A stretch of 47,802 bases of DNA from an uncultured Bacteroidales bacterium (GTDB taxonomy: Bacteria > Bacteroidota > Bacteroidia > Bacteroidales > Bacteroidaceae). The stretch's first letter is position 1, and every line of letters starts with the position of its first letter. The DNA is taken from positions 1 to 47,802 of the forward strand of contig CACYXI010000027.1 in the NCBI GenBank assembly GCA_902778265.1. Reading direction: 5' to 3'. Shown here piece after piece: positions 33,834-42,003 of the stretch. The notes beneath the pieces were generated by a model, which was given only the letters and a program-made list of their open reading frames with translations, did not search any database and had not been told where the DNA came from. The position numbers and the translations under genes are program-made.

Positions 33834-34556
33834 ATGAGAAGATTTATTTATACCTTTATAATGCTTTTTGCCATCACTATGGCGAGCCTTGCGCAGAAAC
33901 GATCTGTGGTAGGGCAGGGTACTGGTGAGCAAACGTTTAGGATAGATACTGCCCTGGTAGTTAAGATGCGTGAGGCGGCTACTACCGTAGGGCCTACCAT
34001 GATACATTTTGCTGACTCTATCGCCTTGCTTCATGGGGGTAAGGTAACGCCTATCAACTACAAATCGTTCCAGAGCACGCTACGAAAGTGTAATGCGGAG
34101 AAAGTACAGGCTAACGAGATCAACGACCTTGTACGCTGTACCATCGCTTGCCCTTACGACTCTCTCCATTCAATGATAACCGATCTTGTTCAGACTGCCA
34201 AGAAGAAGGGTATGTTTAAGAAATATAAGCATCAGGCATATCTCGACCGTGGGTATTGGGGAGATATGGTGATACTCGATCATGGGGTGATAGGCTCTGA
34301 GATTCAGGTGAAGTCATTCTATATGGCATACGCTAATTTCGATGGTAACATCGTGGATTTCCTCGGTGAGGACATCTGTGCTCAGATCAAGAATGACACG
34401 GGTAAGGAGTCGGGTATGAGTCACCACTATTACGAGATTATCCGTGACATCTCGGGCAAATACTCTGTGGAGGATAAAATGAAAGCTGCTGGTGAGAACA
34501 CCAAATACCTCAGAAGCTTCTGGGAAGACTACGAGAAAGGTGTCACGTTCTATTAG
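33834..34556 (+). CDS. exported protein resembling RelA/SpoT (ppGpp synthetase) domains
   Basis: 240 residues from the ATG at 33834, with a signal peptide (MRRFIYTFIMLFAITMASLAQ). The centre parallels the RelA/SpoT synthetase domain: NYKSFQSTLRK (76-85) is like 'R.KS.eSi.rK', NDLVRCTI (97-104) like 'nDiaGvRI' with the metal-binding Asp98, RGYWGDMVIL (139-148) like 'GY.siHl..', and SEIQVKS (155-161) like 'vEiQIRT' with Glu156. If correct it is a nucleotidyltransferase-fold protein outside the cytoplasm, and loss of some nucleotide-binding residues would be no surprise. The assignment rests on motif order only. It could be a different exported family. Confidence 0.5.
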   Translation: MRRFIYTFIMLFAITMASLAQKRSVVGQGTGEQTFRIDTALVVKMREAATTVGPTMIHFADSIALLHGGKVTPINYKSFQSTLRKCNAEKVQANEINDLVRCTIACPYDSLHSMITDLVQTAKKKGMFKKYKHQAYLDRGYWGDMVILDHGVIGSEIQVKSFYMAYANFDGNIVDFLGEDICAQIKNDTGKESGMSHHYYEIIRDISGKYSVEDKMKAAGENTKYLRSFWEDYEKGVTFY

Positions 34557-34574
34557 TTCGTGGCAATCTATATA

Positions 34575-34606
34575 AAACGCAAAGATGCAAAGACACAGAG
34601 ATTAAT
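34575..34606. repeat. AACGCAAAGA dispersed repeat
   Basis: AACGCAAAGATGCAAAGACA then CAGAGATTAAT. Related strings are at 14897 (inside a terminator stem), 15851-15883 (inverted) and 38474-38505. Confidence 0.45.
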
Positions 34607-34753
34607 TTCGTGCTCAAAAGAATAAATAACCGAAAATAAGTAAGTAGTCAAATTTATTGATATACATGAATATACATAATTATATTCTTTTGAACGTTTA
34701 TGCTCCTAATTAATTGCTGTGCAGAACCACGAAGCTTGTACAACAAACAATTC

Positions 34754-34846
34754 AACAACGAATTTAACGAAATATCATACACTCACATTTATTATGGGAA
34801 GCCATTCTCAAATGTATATTCGTTTAAATTCGATAAATTCGTTGTT
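34754..34846. repeat. AACAACGAATT inverted-repeat element, copy 2
   Basis: Starts AACAACGAATTTAACGAA and ends TAAATTCGTTGTT, with an about 55-base middle part. Confidence 0.65.
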
Positions 34847-34865
34847 AAGTAAATGCACAGAATAA

Positions 34866-35044
34866 TTTTTATAATCAAGAATTAGAGAATTTGAGAAAAT
34901 TGAATTAATGCGAAAGAGAGAATTTTGCTACTTGCGTAGCATTGAGAATGGCCGTGATTTACAGGAGCGTAAGCGACCTTTCTCTAATTCTCCTAAATTT
35001 CAAAAGAAAAAATTCTCTTATTCTCTAATTCTTGATTAGAAAAT
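34866..35044. mobile_element. 177-bp terminal-inverted-repeat element, copy 2
   Basis: Begins TTTTTATAATCAAGAATTAG and ends in the inverted sequence with small changes (CTAATTCTTGATTAGAAAA). The central AGGAGCGTAAGCGAC and GCTAC..GTAGC hairpin are shared with copy 1, as are the flanks AATGCACAGAATAA and AAATTAAATTTGA. From 35045 to 35382 no gene is seen. Confidence 0.7.
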
Positions 35045-35382
35045 TAAATTTGATCACTTAGTTATCTATCTGCGTGGTTTGATATTATGCCTTCCATATA
35101 ACTAATTTCTTTGTTATTTCTTACTTTTTACTTCACACAGACGCATGATTCATTGCTGTGTTCAGAAAAATATAAAGTACAGGTTGGAAGAATTTGAAAA
35201 ACGTAAAAAGGGGATTACAAGCAACTTACATCTTACCTTCCAATGAAGAACTTTAGATTAAGTGTAAGGAATGAAAAACATAATGAAAGTGTTAAAAGCG
35301 AAATGATTTTAGACGTTTTTTCGCAATTTCTCTTCAAAAATCCATATTTTACTATCAGGTCTTAATAAAAAGGAGTGAAAAA

Positions 35383-35414
35383 TTTGCAGTTGTTAAGTTT
35401 TTTTCCTATTTTTG
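35383..35414 (+). promoter_or_regulatory. promoter of the third surface-protein module
   Basis: TTTG (35383-35386), a 20-base spacer and TATTTTTG (35407-35414), 94 bases before the ATG at 35508. Confidence 0.75.
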
Positions 35415-35507
35415 CCACGAAATATCCCCTAAATCTTGCGCTCTGATTTTATCAGAGGGAGCAGACATTAGCAGATACAACCGAATAATAACTAAAAAAT
35501 AAAGAAT

Positions 35508-38135
35508 ATGAAACATTTAAAAACGCTTATTACCCTATTCCTGTTGGCAATAGGAACAAGTGCCTCCTGGGCATTTGAGGATTTTGAGATTGATCTGACA
35601 CAAGAGACTCCTGTACTTCCTACGGGAGTGGAAATGATTCCTTATCTCAATAATTATACGCAGTATCCTAATACAAGCGATCTCAGTCATGGCTGGCATT
35701 GCTATGCTATCCAGTTTGATGTAGATGGTCCTGTAGATATTATTGTAGGTGGTTGTCAGCATCAGGGTGGATACTACGCTTCTGTTGTAGAAGCTAATAA
35801 CAAATCGCATGAAATAGAGAATAGTGTGTGCGGACAAAACTACACATACGAATATAAGGGTGGAGCTCAAACGTTGAAGCTTTACTGCGGACAGTATTGC
35901 CCATACATCAAGGTAGCAAAGCATGAAGCTCTTGTTGCTACTAACAATTTCACTATTGATCTTACGAAGGAAACAGTAGAACTTCCTACTGGAGTAAACC
36001 AGATTGATAATCCAGTAAAGCCTGGTGGTGCAAGGTTAAATGGACCAACACATGGCTGGCAATGGTATGCTATCGAGTTCTATGTAGATGCCAATGTGAA
36101 TATTACTATTGATGGATGCGACTATCAGAATGGATATACTGGCTATCTCGCAGATGCTAATGGCAACAAGATTGCAGGCTCAGACTTCAATAACACAACA
36201 TGTTTTGAGACATATACCTACAAATATGAAGGTGAACCACAGAAGCTGAAACTCTATTGCGGTCAGTTTTGCTCAAGCATAGCAGTAACAGAGGCAAAAC
36301 CTATTTCTAACCTAAATATCAATCTTGTTACTAAAACAGCTCCTGTTCTTCCTGTAGGTGTTACTCAAATCAGATACCCATTCTATGGATATAATGTGGA
36401 CTACCGTAAGGGTGATAGTCATGGAACATCATGGTATGCTGTTCAGTTTGATGTAAATGGTCCTGTCAAGATTACACTTGGTGGATGTGAATTTAATGGT
36501 GAAGAATTAGAAAAATGGAATCAAGGTGCAGTGAAAAATGTCACTACTGGAGAGACTCTTTGCACAACCTTTGAAACTTTAGCAGCAGGATGCTCTGGTA
36601 GTGGTTCTTTTGTATATCCTGGCGGACCTGCAACTCTTAAAGTATATTGTGGCGAGTATTGCCCTTATCTTAAAGTGGAAGAAATTGTGGAACCTGCTCA
36701 TATTCATTCTTTCGCTTCTGCATGGGAAAAGACAGATACTCACCACTATCATGCTTGTACAGAGACAGGTTGTGACATTACCGATTACAGCGCCGTTTCT
36801 GACGACGTAGCTGCTTATGTGGCTTATGGTGAACATGACTACGCAACAATAGTATTAGCTGCCAATGGAGCATATTATACATGCCAGTCTTGTGGCTATG
36901 TAAACACTTCACGTAAGACTGATGCTGATGCAGCGGTTGCAGTTATAAACCTTATTAACGCTATTGGTGAAGTTGAATATAGCACGGAATGCAACGCAAA
37001 GATACAGGCAGCTCTCAATGCCTATAATGCTTTAACTGAGGCACAAAAGGCACTCGTAACGAACTATGACATTCTCACGGAAGCTCAGGCAACCTACAAG
37101 GGCTTAACTCCTGTCCTCGTAGTAGCTCGTACAGCTATGTGGGATTGGGCAAATGCCCAGACAACAGATCAGATATATGAAGAGTCAAATATTGATCATA
37201 CAAATGGTATTATACACTCTGAAGTTCCTGGTGTGAATCTTGAAATAAATGCAGTATCAGGTCTGTTCAGAATGGAGGATGCAGGTAACATTAATGCAGT
37301 CGTTCTTCCAGCGGGCTGTACAATCAAAGTTCCTATTCGTAGAATGGGAGATAAAGTAACCGTTGTATGTGGTGATGATCAGAACTTCTACACAATAGGC
37401 GAAGACAAGACTCCATCTACGGGTGATGAAATGATCTATGTTGCTTCTCAGAAAGACTTTGAGGTAGGTTATGTTGCAATTACAGCAACAGCAGATTCAC
37501 GTTTCTTCAGCATCGAGGTTGAACAGAAACAATTCAAGTCTGTTCTTCCAATGATAACCCTTAATGCTGGCGGTTGGGCTTCATTCACATCACTTATCAA
37601 GGATCAGGTGGTTACAGTGCCTGCTGGCGCAACAGCATACGTTGCTATTGCTGCAGATAATGAGAATGTAACTCTTAAAAAGGTGACTCGATTCACCTAT
37701 GGTGAGGGCGTATTCATCTTTGGAGACCCAAATGCTCAACTTTACGCAAACACCGTCAAAGGAGTTTCAGACGTACCTAATGTGGCTGGCAACGTAACAA
37801 AAGGCTGTACCAAGGATATTGTAGTGTATTCATCAAGTCACGCTTATGTTGTTGCAACCAACAATAAGACCAAGAAGGCTGGATTCTACAAGGTTAGTAC
37901 ATCAATCACAGTTCCTGCAGGTAGGGCTTTCCTCTATGCTCCGAAGGCAGAGGCTAAGGAACTTAATATCGTATTTGAGGATGGTGAGGAAGCTACCGGT
38001 ATTGAGAGCGTTCTTGCTGTTGAAGATTCAGAGAATAAAGTTCCTACAGTGTTCTATAACCTCTCTGGTCAGGTAGTAGGTAAGGACTATAAGGGTATTG
38101 TTATCGGTAACGATGGCAAGAAGTATGTGAAGTAA
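35508..38135 (+). CDS. secreted protein with three about 120-residue Cys-containing repeats
   Basis: 875 residues with a signal peptide ending ASWA. Residues about 23-400 are three homologous repeats. Each starts like 'idLt.eT..LPtGV.qI.YP', contains HGW.wYAIqFdVdg.V.I.igGC, and ends L+LYCGQYCpYIkV with a CG.yC pair. A His/Cys-rich segment follows (HHYHACTETGCDITDY, TCQSCGYVNTS), similar to short CxxCG modules of surface proteins, then a helical FIVAR-like region (INLINAIGEVEY..LTEAQKALVTNYDILTEA) and beta-rich domains. The tail VFYNLSGQVVGKDYKGIVIGNDGKKYVK is sorting-like. I know no function for the repeats. The small acidic gene follows after 22 bases. Confidence 0.78.
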   Translation: MKHLKTLITLFLLAIGTSASWAFEDFEIDLTQETPVLPTGVEMIPYLNNYTQYPNTSDLSHGWHCYAIQFDVDGPVDIIVGGCQHQGGYYASVVEANNKSHEIENSVCGQNYTYEYKGGAQTLKLYCGQYCPYIKVAKHEALVATNNFTIDLTKETVELPTGVNQIDNPVKPGGARLNGPTHGWQWYAIEFYVDANVNITIDGCDYQNGYTGYLADANGNKIAGSDFNNTTCFETYTYKYEGEPQKLKLYCGQFCSSIAVTEAKPISNLNINLVTKTAPVLPVGVTQIRYPFYGYNVDYRKGDSHGTSWYAVQFDVNGPVKITLGGCEFNGEELEKWNQGAVKNVTTGETLCTTFETLAAGCSGSGSFVYPGGPATLKVYCGEYCPYLKVEEIVEPAHIHSFASAWEKTDTHHYHACTETGCDITDYSAVSDDVAAYVAYGEHDYATIVLAANGAYYTCQSCGYVNTSRKTDADAAVAVINLINAIGEVEYSTECNAKIQAALNAYNALTEAQKALVTNYDILTEAQATYKGLTPVLVVARTAMWDWANAQTTDQIYEESNIDHTNGIIHSEVPGVNLEINAVSGLFRMEDAGNINAVVLPAGCTIKVPIRRMGDKVTVVCGDDQNFYTIGEDKTPSTGDEMIYVASQKDFEVGYVAITATADSRFFSIEVEQKQFKSVLPMITLNAGGWASFTSLIKDQVVTVPAGATAYVAIAADNENVTLKKVTRFTYGEGVFIFGDPNAQLYANTVKGVSDVPNVAGNVTKGCTKDIVVYSSSHAYVVATNNKTKKAGFYKVSTSITVPAGRAFLYAPKAEAKELNIVFEDGEEATGIESVLAVEDSENKVPTVFYNLSGQVVGKDYKGIVIGNDGKKYVK

Positions 38136-38157
38136 ACTTGAATATTAACTCTCTATA

Positions 38158-38340
38158 ATGATTAAGTATATGAACAAGAAATATATTAAACCTTCAATCG
38201 TTGTTGAAAAGGCTCTGCTCACAGCCCTGATGGAAACAGCTTCCGTTCTGGGTGAAATCAGCAAAGATGAGAAGGGTAACTTCACCATCAATTCCAAGGA
38301 AGGCAATTTGTGGTTTGACGAAGATGATGATGAGGAGTAA
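38158..38340 (+). CDS. small acidic protein, family member 3
   Basis: 60 residues; the ATG at 38170 (MNKKYIKPSIVVEK) is the more likely start by comparison. Basic start with a KKYIKP motif, a short hydrophobic stretch (ALLTALMETASVLGE), then GNLWFDEDDDEE. It lacks the RLLENSF block of the other two but keeps the order basic/Y..P, hydrophobic, Trp plus acidic end, and the same position 22 bases after a large surface-protein gene. No known domain. Confidence 0.65.
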   Translation: MIKYMNKKYIKPSIVVEKALLTALMETASVLGEISKDEKGNFTINSKEGNLWFDEDDDEE

Positions 38341-38367
38341 ATCCTCTCAGTGTATAACACGTAACAG

Positions 38368-38397
38368 AAGCGGTGCTCATTGTGAGCGCCGCTTTTC
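38368..38397 (+). terminator. terminator of surface-protein module 3
   Basis: AAGCGGTGCTCA (38368-38379) with TGAGCGCCGCTT (38383-38394), one G-U pair, then TTC. A strong hairpin. Confidence 0.75.
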
Positions 38398-38404
38398 TTA
38401 TATC

Positions 38405-38470
38405 AAGAAAAGCACCTTGCGGTGCTGGAGCTTTCAAGAAAATTAGCGACGATGACCAGAAAACTTATTT
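38405..38470. repeat. GACGATGACCAG repeat region, copy 4
   Basis: AAGCACC-TTGC-GGTGCT hairpin, CTTTCAAGAAAATTAG and CGACGATGACCAGAAAACTT (38447-38466), as in copy 3. Confidence 0.6.
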
Positions 38471-38643
38471 TTAGAACGCAAAGAGGCAAAGACGCGAAGA
38501 TTAATTTTGAACACGGAAAAATCCTCGACTTTGACTTTGCCTTTTTGAACACAGCAATGATTCATGCGTTTGCATGAAGTGAAGCAAAAACAACAAAGAA
38601 ATATGTTATATGTAAGACATAACACCAAACCACACATGGAGAT

Positions 38644-38748
38644 AACAACGAATTAATCGAATTAAAACGAATAAACATTTGAAAAATGTCACCCATGATC
38701 AATGTGAGTGCAAGAAATATCTTCGTTTAATTCGTAAAATTCGTTGTT
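38644..38748. repeat. AACAACGAATT inverted-repeat element, copy 3
   Basis: Starts AACAACGAATTAATCGAATT and ends AAAATTCGTTGTT. The remainder of 38470-38867 holds an AACGCAAAGA repeat (about 38474) but no gene. Confidence 0.65.
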
Positions 38749-38867
38749 GTTTCTAAAAACGGAAAACACGAAAAGAACGAAAATTTTGTTTCGTGATTTC
38801 CGTGTTCAAAAAATGTTGTTGGTTTATTTGTACATTGTAAATGGTAAATTGTACATGTAAAAACACG

Positions 38868-40082
38868 TTACAGATGTTCGGCAAAGAACTCTAAGGCACG
38901 TCTTTGAACTGGCTTACGGAAACTATGCGGTATGTCCCACATTTCCGTCTGGAGATTATTATAGGCACCTTGGCTGTCCCAGACATCGTGCATGATGCTA
39001 AATGCCCTGTTGACACCATTAATAGGGAATAGCTTGTCTTTCGTGCCACTTATGAATAGCATTGGCTTAGGACACGCAAGACTGGCAACGTGAGGATAGT
39101 CTAACCAGCGACGAAGCCCTGGAAAACAGTTGGCAAAACCGCCATTCTCCGTGCGTGAGTACTTGAATGACATCTGTTCTTGAGTAGTTACCATCCAGCA
39201 AACTGATACAGCCGCCTTTATCTTGTCGCTAAGAGCTGCAAGAAGCCATGAACGATACCCACCCATAGAAAAGCCCACACAACCTATTCTTTTTGCGTCA
39301 ACGAAAGGAAGAGTGGCAATATAATCGGTACAGGCAATGTCATCGTAGGTCATATAGGCACTAAGGTCTATGCCGTACATCATCATATTACCGCAAATCA
39401 TATCAAACTTACTACGTAAAGCACCTTCTTTCTGCCCTCTTTCGCCCCACAAGGGCGCATCAGAACTAAAGACTACATATCCTCTCTGAGCGAGGTAATC
39501 GCCTACGAATTGCCCTTCATAGAGGTCATCAACCCACTTTTCTGCATCCTCAAGCACCACACTATCCTCAAGTGCAACAGGATTGTTAGCTTCAAGTGAA
39601 TCAGGATCTGGCTCAAACGGACGAATCATCTTTTCCTTGCCTATGAAGAGGTGTCCTCCATGATCGTGAAGGCAGTTGATTGCAGGGAAAGGTCCCTTGC
39701 CATTAGGAATAAGAATGATAGCAGGAACGGAATAATAGCGTGATAGCTTTATCTCTATCTTTCGTGCTTTATAGCCGTCTCTCTGCTCCTCACGAATAAC
39801 GGTAACACCGAAATCACCGGCAGGAGGAGGGGGCATAAGCATACAATCGTACACCTTCTGTCGTGCCACCTTTCGCCACTCGTCAAAGTCGGTAATATCG
39901 CTATTTCCCCATGCAAGAGGGTATTTAAGATCCTCAAGCAAACTGTCGGCATAGACAGGGAGATTGCGCATAAACTCATATTTCTGTCGGGTAGGAACAC
40001 TATACATCTTACCGTCCGGGTATTTCTGTGCAATACCAGGAAGGGAGAGAAATAATGATATGACAATCAATAGAGTTCGCAT
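38868..40082 (-). CDS. secreted alpha/beta hydrolase (acetyl-xylan-esterase / dienelactone-hydrolase type)
   Basis: 404 residues from the ATG at 40082, with a signal peptide ending PGIAQ; the longer frame to 40115 would begin upstream of the expected transcript start. The fold shows SVPAIILIPNGKGPFPAINCLHDHGGH, VVFSSDAPLWGERG, the nucleophile elbow GFSMGG (Ser272), Asp349 in ISGTKDKLF and His386 in DIPHSF. The layout fits Abhydrolase_7-type enzymes, several of which deacylate sugars. With glycan-degrading genes in the window an esterase of plant polysaccharides is plausible but unproven. Single gene. Confidence 0.8.
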   Translation of the reverse strand: MRTLLIVISLFLSLPGIAQKYPDGKMYSVPTRQKYEFMRNLPVYADSLLEDLKYPLAWGNSDITDFDEWRKVARQKVYDCMLMPPPPAGDFGVTVIREEQRDGYKARKIEIKLSRYYSVPAIILIPNGKGPFPAINCLHDHGGHLFIGKEKMIRPFEPDPDSLEANNPVALEDSVVLEDAEKWVDDLYEGQFVGDYLAQRGYVVFSSDAPLWGERGQKEGALRSKFDMICGNMMMYGIDLSAYMTYDDIACTDYIATLPFVDAKRIGCVGFSMGGYRSWLLAALSDKIKAAVSVCWMVTTQEQMSFKYSRTENGGFANCFPGLRRWLDYPHVASLACPKPMLFISGTKDKLFPINGVNRAFSIMHDVWDSQGAYNNLQTEMWDIPHSFRKPVQRRALEFFAEHL

Positions 40083-40101
40083 ATAGTTTCGTAGAATTAT
40101 G

Positions 40102-40109
40102 CAAAAATA
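40102..40109 (-). promoter_or_regulatory. -7 box of the alpha/beta-hydrolase gene
   Basis: TATTTTTG on the minus strand, about 20 bases before the ATG at 40082. The -33 is not clear. Confidence 0.55.
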
Positions 40110-40243
40110 GCTCAAAATCTTGGAAATACGACTATTCTCTGTATATTTTAGGGAATATTAACTATATTCACGTCACAAACATACAAACAAATACGTTATA
40201 GTATTAGGTGTTTTATACGAATTCGCCGAACTTACGTTAAATC

Positions 40244-40350
40244 ACAACGAATTAAACGAATTTAAACGAATAATTTGTTGTACCCTCAAAAAAATGCACA
40301 AGAGCGTAATACCCAATCAAAACGAATGAAAATTCGATAAATTCGTTGTT
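40244..40350. repeat. AACAACGAATT inverted-repeat element, copy 4
   Basis: Starts ACAACGAATTAAACGAATTT and ends TAAATTCGTTGTT, with an internal partial TTTGTTGT. Confidence 0.6.
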
Positions 40351-40373
40351 ATAAAGAACATGCGCTGGGACAT

Positions 40374-40422
40374 AACAACGAATTAATCGAATTAAAACGA
40401 AAAAATCGATGATTTCGTTGTT
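40374..40422. repeat. AACAACGAATT inverted-repeat element, copy 5
   Basis: Starts AACAACGAATTAATCGAATT and ends GATTTCGTTGTT: a short hairpin form in direct succession to copy 4. Confidence 0.6.
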
Positions 40423-40483
40423 AAACAAATCATGTGTAATAACAATCTGCAATGAATAAATAATTGAATAAGAATAATAACTA

Positions 40484-41038
40484 ATGAAGAAGATCTTAAT
40501 CTCTCTCGCTTGTGCAGTAATATGCTGCGCTTGTGATGCTCGTCGCAACAATGCTATGACTGACGGGCAGAAGAACATCCAGACTGAGACTACGTCTGAC
40601 ACAAATGATGTTCAGGAAGGTGTTGCTGATGGTCAGATGGCACCAGATTTCACTCTCAACGACATCAACGGCAAGCCTTTGGCTCTGTCAAGTCTGAGAG
40701 GGAAGTATGTTCTCATTGATTTCTGGGGTACTTGGTGTATCTGGTGTGTAAGAGGTATGCCAATGATGAAGGAGTACTATAAGAAATACTACGATAAAAT
40801 GGAGATTTTAGGCGTGGATTGCAATGATCCTGAGAAGAAATGGAAGGCTGCTGTCAAGGAGCTTGATCTGCCTTGGAAGCATGTCTATAATCCAAAGGGT
40901 TCGTCTGAGATATTACAGAAATATCAGATTCAAGGCTTTCCAACAAAGATTCTCGTTGATCCTGAAGGAAAGATAGCAAAGACCGTAATCGGAGAAGATC
41001 CTGCGTTCTATCAGTATCTTGACGAGACTCTTAAATGA
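40484..41038 (+). CDS. TlpA/ResA-like thioredoxin-fold lipoprotein
   Basis: 184 residues. MKKILISLACAVICCAC looks like a lipoprotein signal with Cys17 as the probable modified residue, although the lipobox is not canonical. The thioredoxin-like domain (about 50-184) has APDFTLNDINGKPLALSSLRGKYVLIDFWGTWCIWC with the redox pair Cys85-Cys88, and the cis-Pro loop QGFPTKILVD. The CIWC active site is unusual compared with CGPC or CPPC. Such proteins reduce disulphides or assist cytochrome maturation and metal handling in the periplasm. No TAnnTTTG box is visible directly upstream. A hairpin follows the stop codon. Confidence 0.88.
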   Translation: MKKILISLACAVICCACDARRNNAMTDGQKNIQTETTSDTNDVQEGVADGQMAPDFTLNDINGKPLALSSLRGKYVLIDFWGTWCIWCVRGMPMMKEYYKKYYDKMEILGVDCNDPEKKWKAAVKELDLPWKHVYNPKGSSEILQKYQIQGFPTKILVDPEGKIAKTVIGEDPAFYQYLDETLK

Positions 41039-41110
41039 AAAATGAAAAGTGAACAATGAAAAATACATATTACAAATTGTACAGGTTTTCATTTTTCACT
41101 TTTCATTTTC
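41036..41110 (+). terminator. hairpin after the TlpA-like gene
   Basis: ATGAAAAGTGAACAATGAAA pairs imperfectly with TTTCATTTTTCACTTTTCAT. It belongs to the GTGAAAAGTG repeat type also used at 42004-42118 and 45440-45534. Confidence 0.5.
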
Positions 41111-41218
41111 AAATTACAGGATATCAAGGGAACACCGTAGTTTCTTTGCGAATTTGCAATTACAACAATTACAATTACAATAAGAAAATATGCGCACCCT
41201 ATCACGTGATTTTACCTC

Positions 41219-41256
41219 TAATACTATATATATTTATATAAATATATATAGTATTA
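41219..41256. repeat. 38-bp perfect A/T palindrome
   Basis: An 18-base arm (TAATACTATATATATTTA), TA in the middle, and the exact complement. It lies in a gene-free stretch (41110-41410) and is cruciform-prone. Confidence 0.7.
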
Positions 41257-41412
41257 GTATTTAATGTGCAAGTCTTTTTAGGGGTAAGAATGTGTGTCCA
41301 TATTTTATTGTAATTATGTAATTGTAATTGTCGGGTATATTGAAGATACAAAAAGTTAACCCAAAATACAGAGGATAGGGGTATAATTATAGTGAGGGAA
41401 GCATTGAAACAT

Positions 41413-41540
41413 AACAACGAATCAAAACAATCCGCCATTCTAAAAACACGCGCAAAAAGAGATAACAACGAATTAAACGAATTAAGACGAAGATATGAAT
41501 ACTATTTAGACGGGAATTGCGAAGCAAATAATTCGTTGTT
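41413..41540. repeat. AACAACGAATT elements, copies 6 (partial) and 7
   Basis: A partial end at 41413-41430 (AACAACGAATCAAAAC) and a full copy at 41464-41540 starting AACAACGAATTAAACGAATT and ending AATTCGTTGTT. The remaining sequence to 41795 shows GCAAGTCC-type repeats and a TTAGGGATTAGAGATTAGAG run, but no gene. Confidence 0.6.
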
Positions 41541-41795
41541 GAAAAAAATATTGAAAAAAGTTGCCATTTGCCCTTGTTTTTTTTCGATTTTGAAGTATAA
41601 GTAAGTAGAGGGGTGTGATAAGTGAAGAACGAAGAGTGAAGAATGAAAAATACCATTCGGCACTTGGCCATCGCTGAAGTTAGCAAGTCCGATGCAAGTC
41701 CGTTGCAAAACCGTTCCAAATCCCATTCTGGAATGGGCGAATGAGGGGAGGGATTATGGTTAAGAGATTAGGGATTAGAGATTAGAGGTTAGGGG

Positions 41796-41963
41796 TTAGT
41801 GAAAACCACAGCCGTTGCAGTTTCCGCAGTTGCATTTCTTGCCATTACCATCGCCTGTATCACAACAGCTGTTCTTGCCATGATTGCCTTTGAAATATGA
41901 GATTGCAACCATGACAAACGCCAAGAGGACGACGGATAGGAGGATGATGCTGACGAGGTTCAT
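41796..41963 (-). CDS. FeoB-associated Cys-rich membrane protein
   Basis: 55 residues: an N-terminal membrane helix (LVSIILLSVVLLAFVMVAISYF), then a Cys-rich end with SCCDTGDGNGKKCNCGNCNGCG (eight Cys after the helix). This is the layout of the FeoB-associated Cys-rich membrane protein family, encoded next to feoB and thought to assist ferrous iron uptake. It lies directly downstream of feoAB on the same strand. A 25-bp tandem duplication (41939-41963 and 41964-41988) covers the start region, giving a second, out-of-frame ATG at 41988. Confidence 0.8.
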   Translation of the reverse strand: MNLVSIILLSVVLLAFVMVAISYFKGNHGKNSCCDTGDGNGKKCNCGNCNGCGFH

Positions 41964-41988
41964 GGAGGATGATGCTGACGAGGTTCAT
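41939..41988. repeat. 25-bp perfect tandem duplication over a start codon
   Basis: GGAGGATGATGCTGACGAGG and the five bases TTCAT occur twice in direct succession. The inner ATG (41963) opens the FeoB-associated frame; the outer ATG (41988) is in another frame because 25 is not a multiple of three. Confidence 0.85.
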
Positions 41989-42003
41989 TTTTTTCAAAAG
42001 TTA

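Noticed and set aside
41759-41798. Telomere-like TTAGGG run
   Set aside because: Only a short degenerate TTAGRG/TTAGAG stretch at the end of a small gene; nothing suggests a chromosome end.
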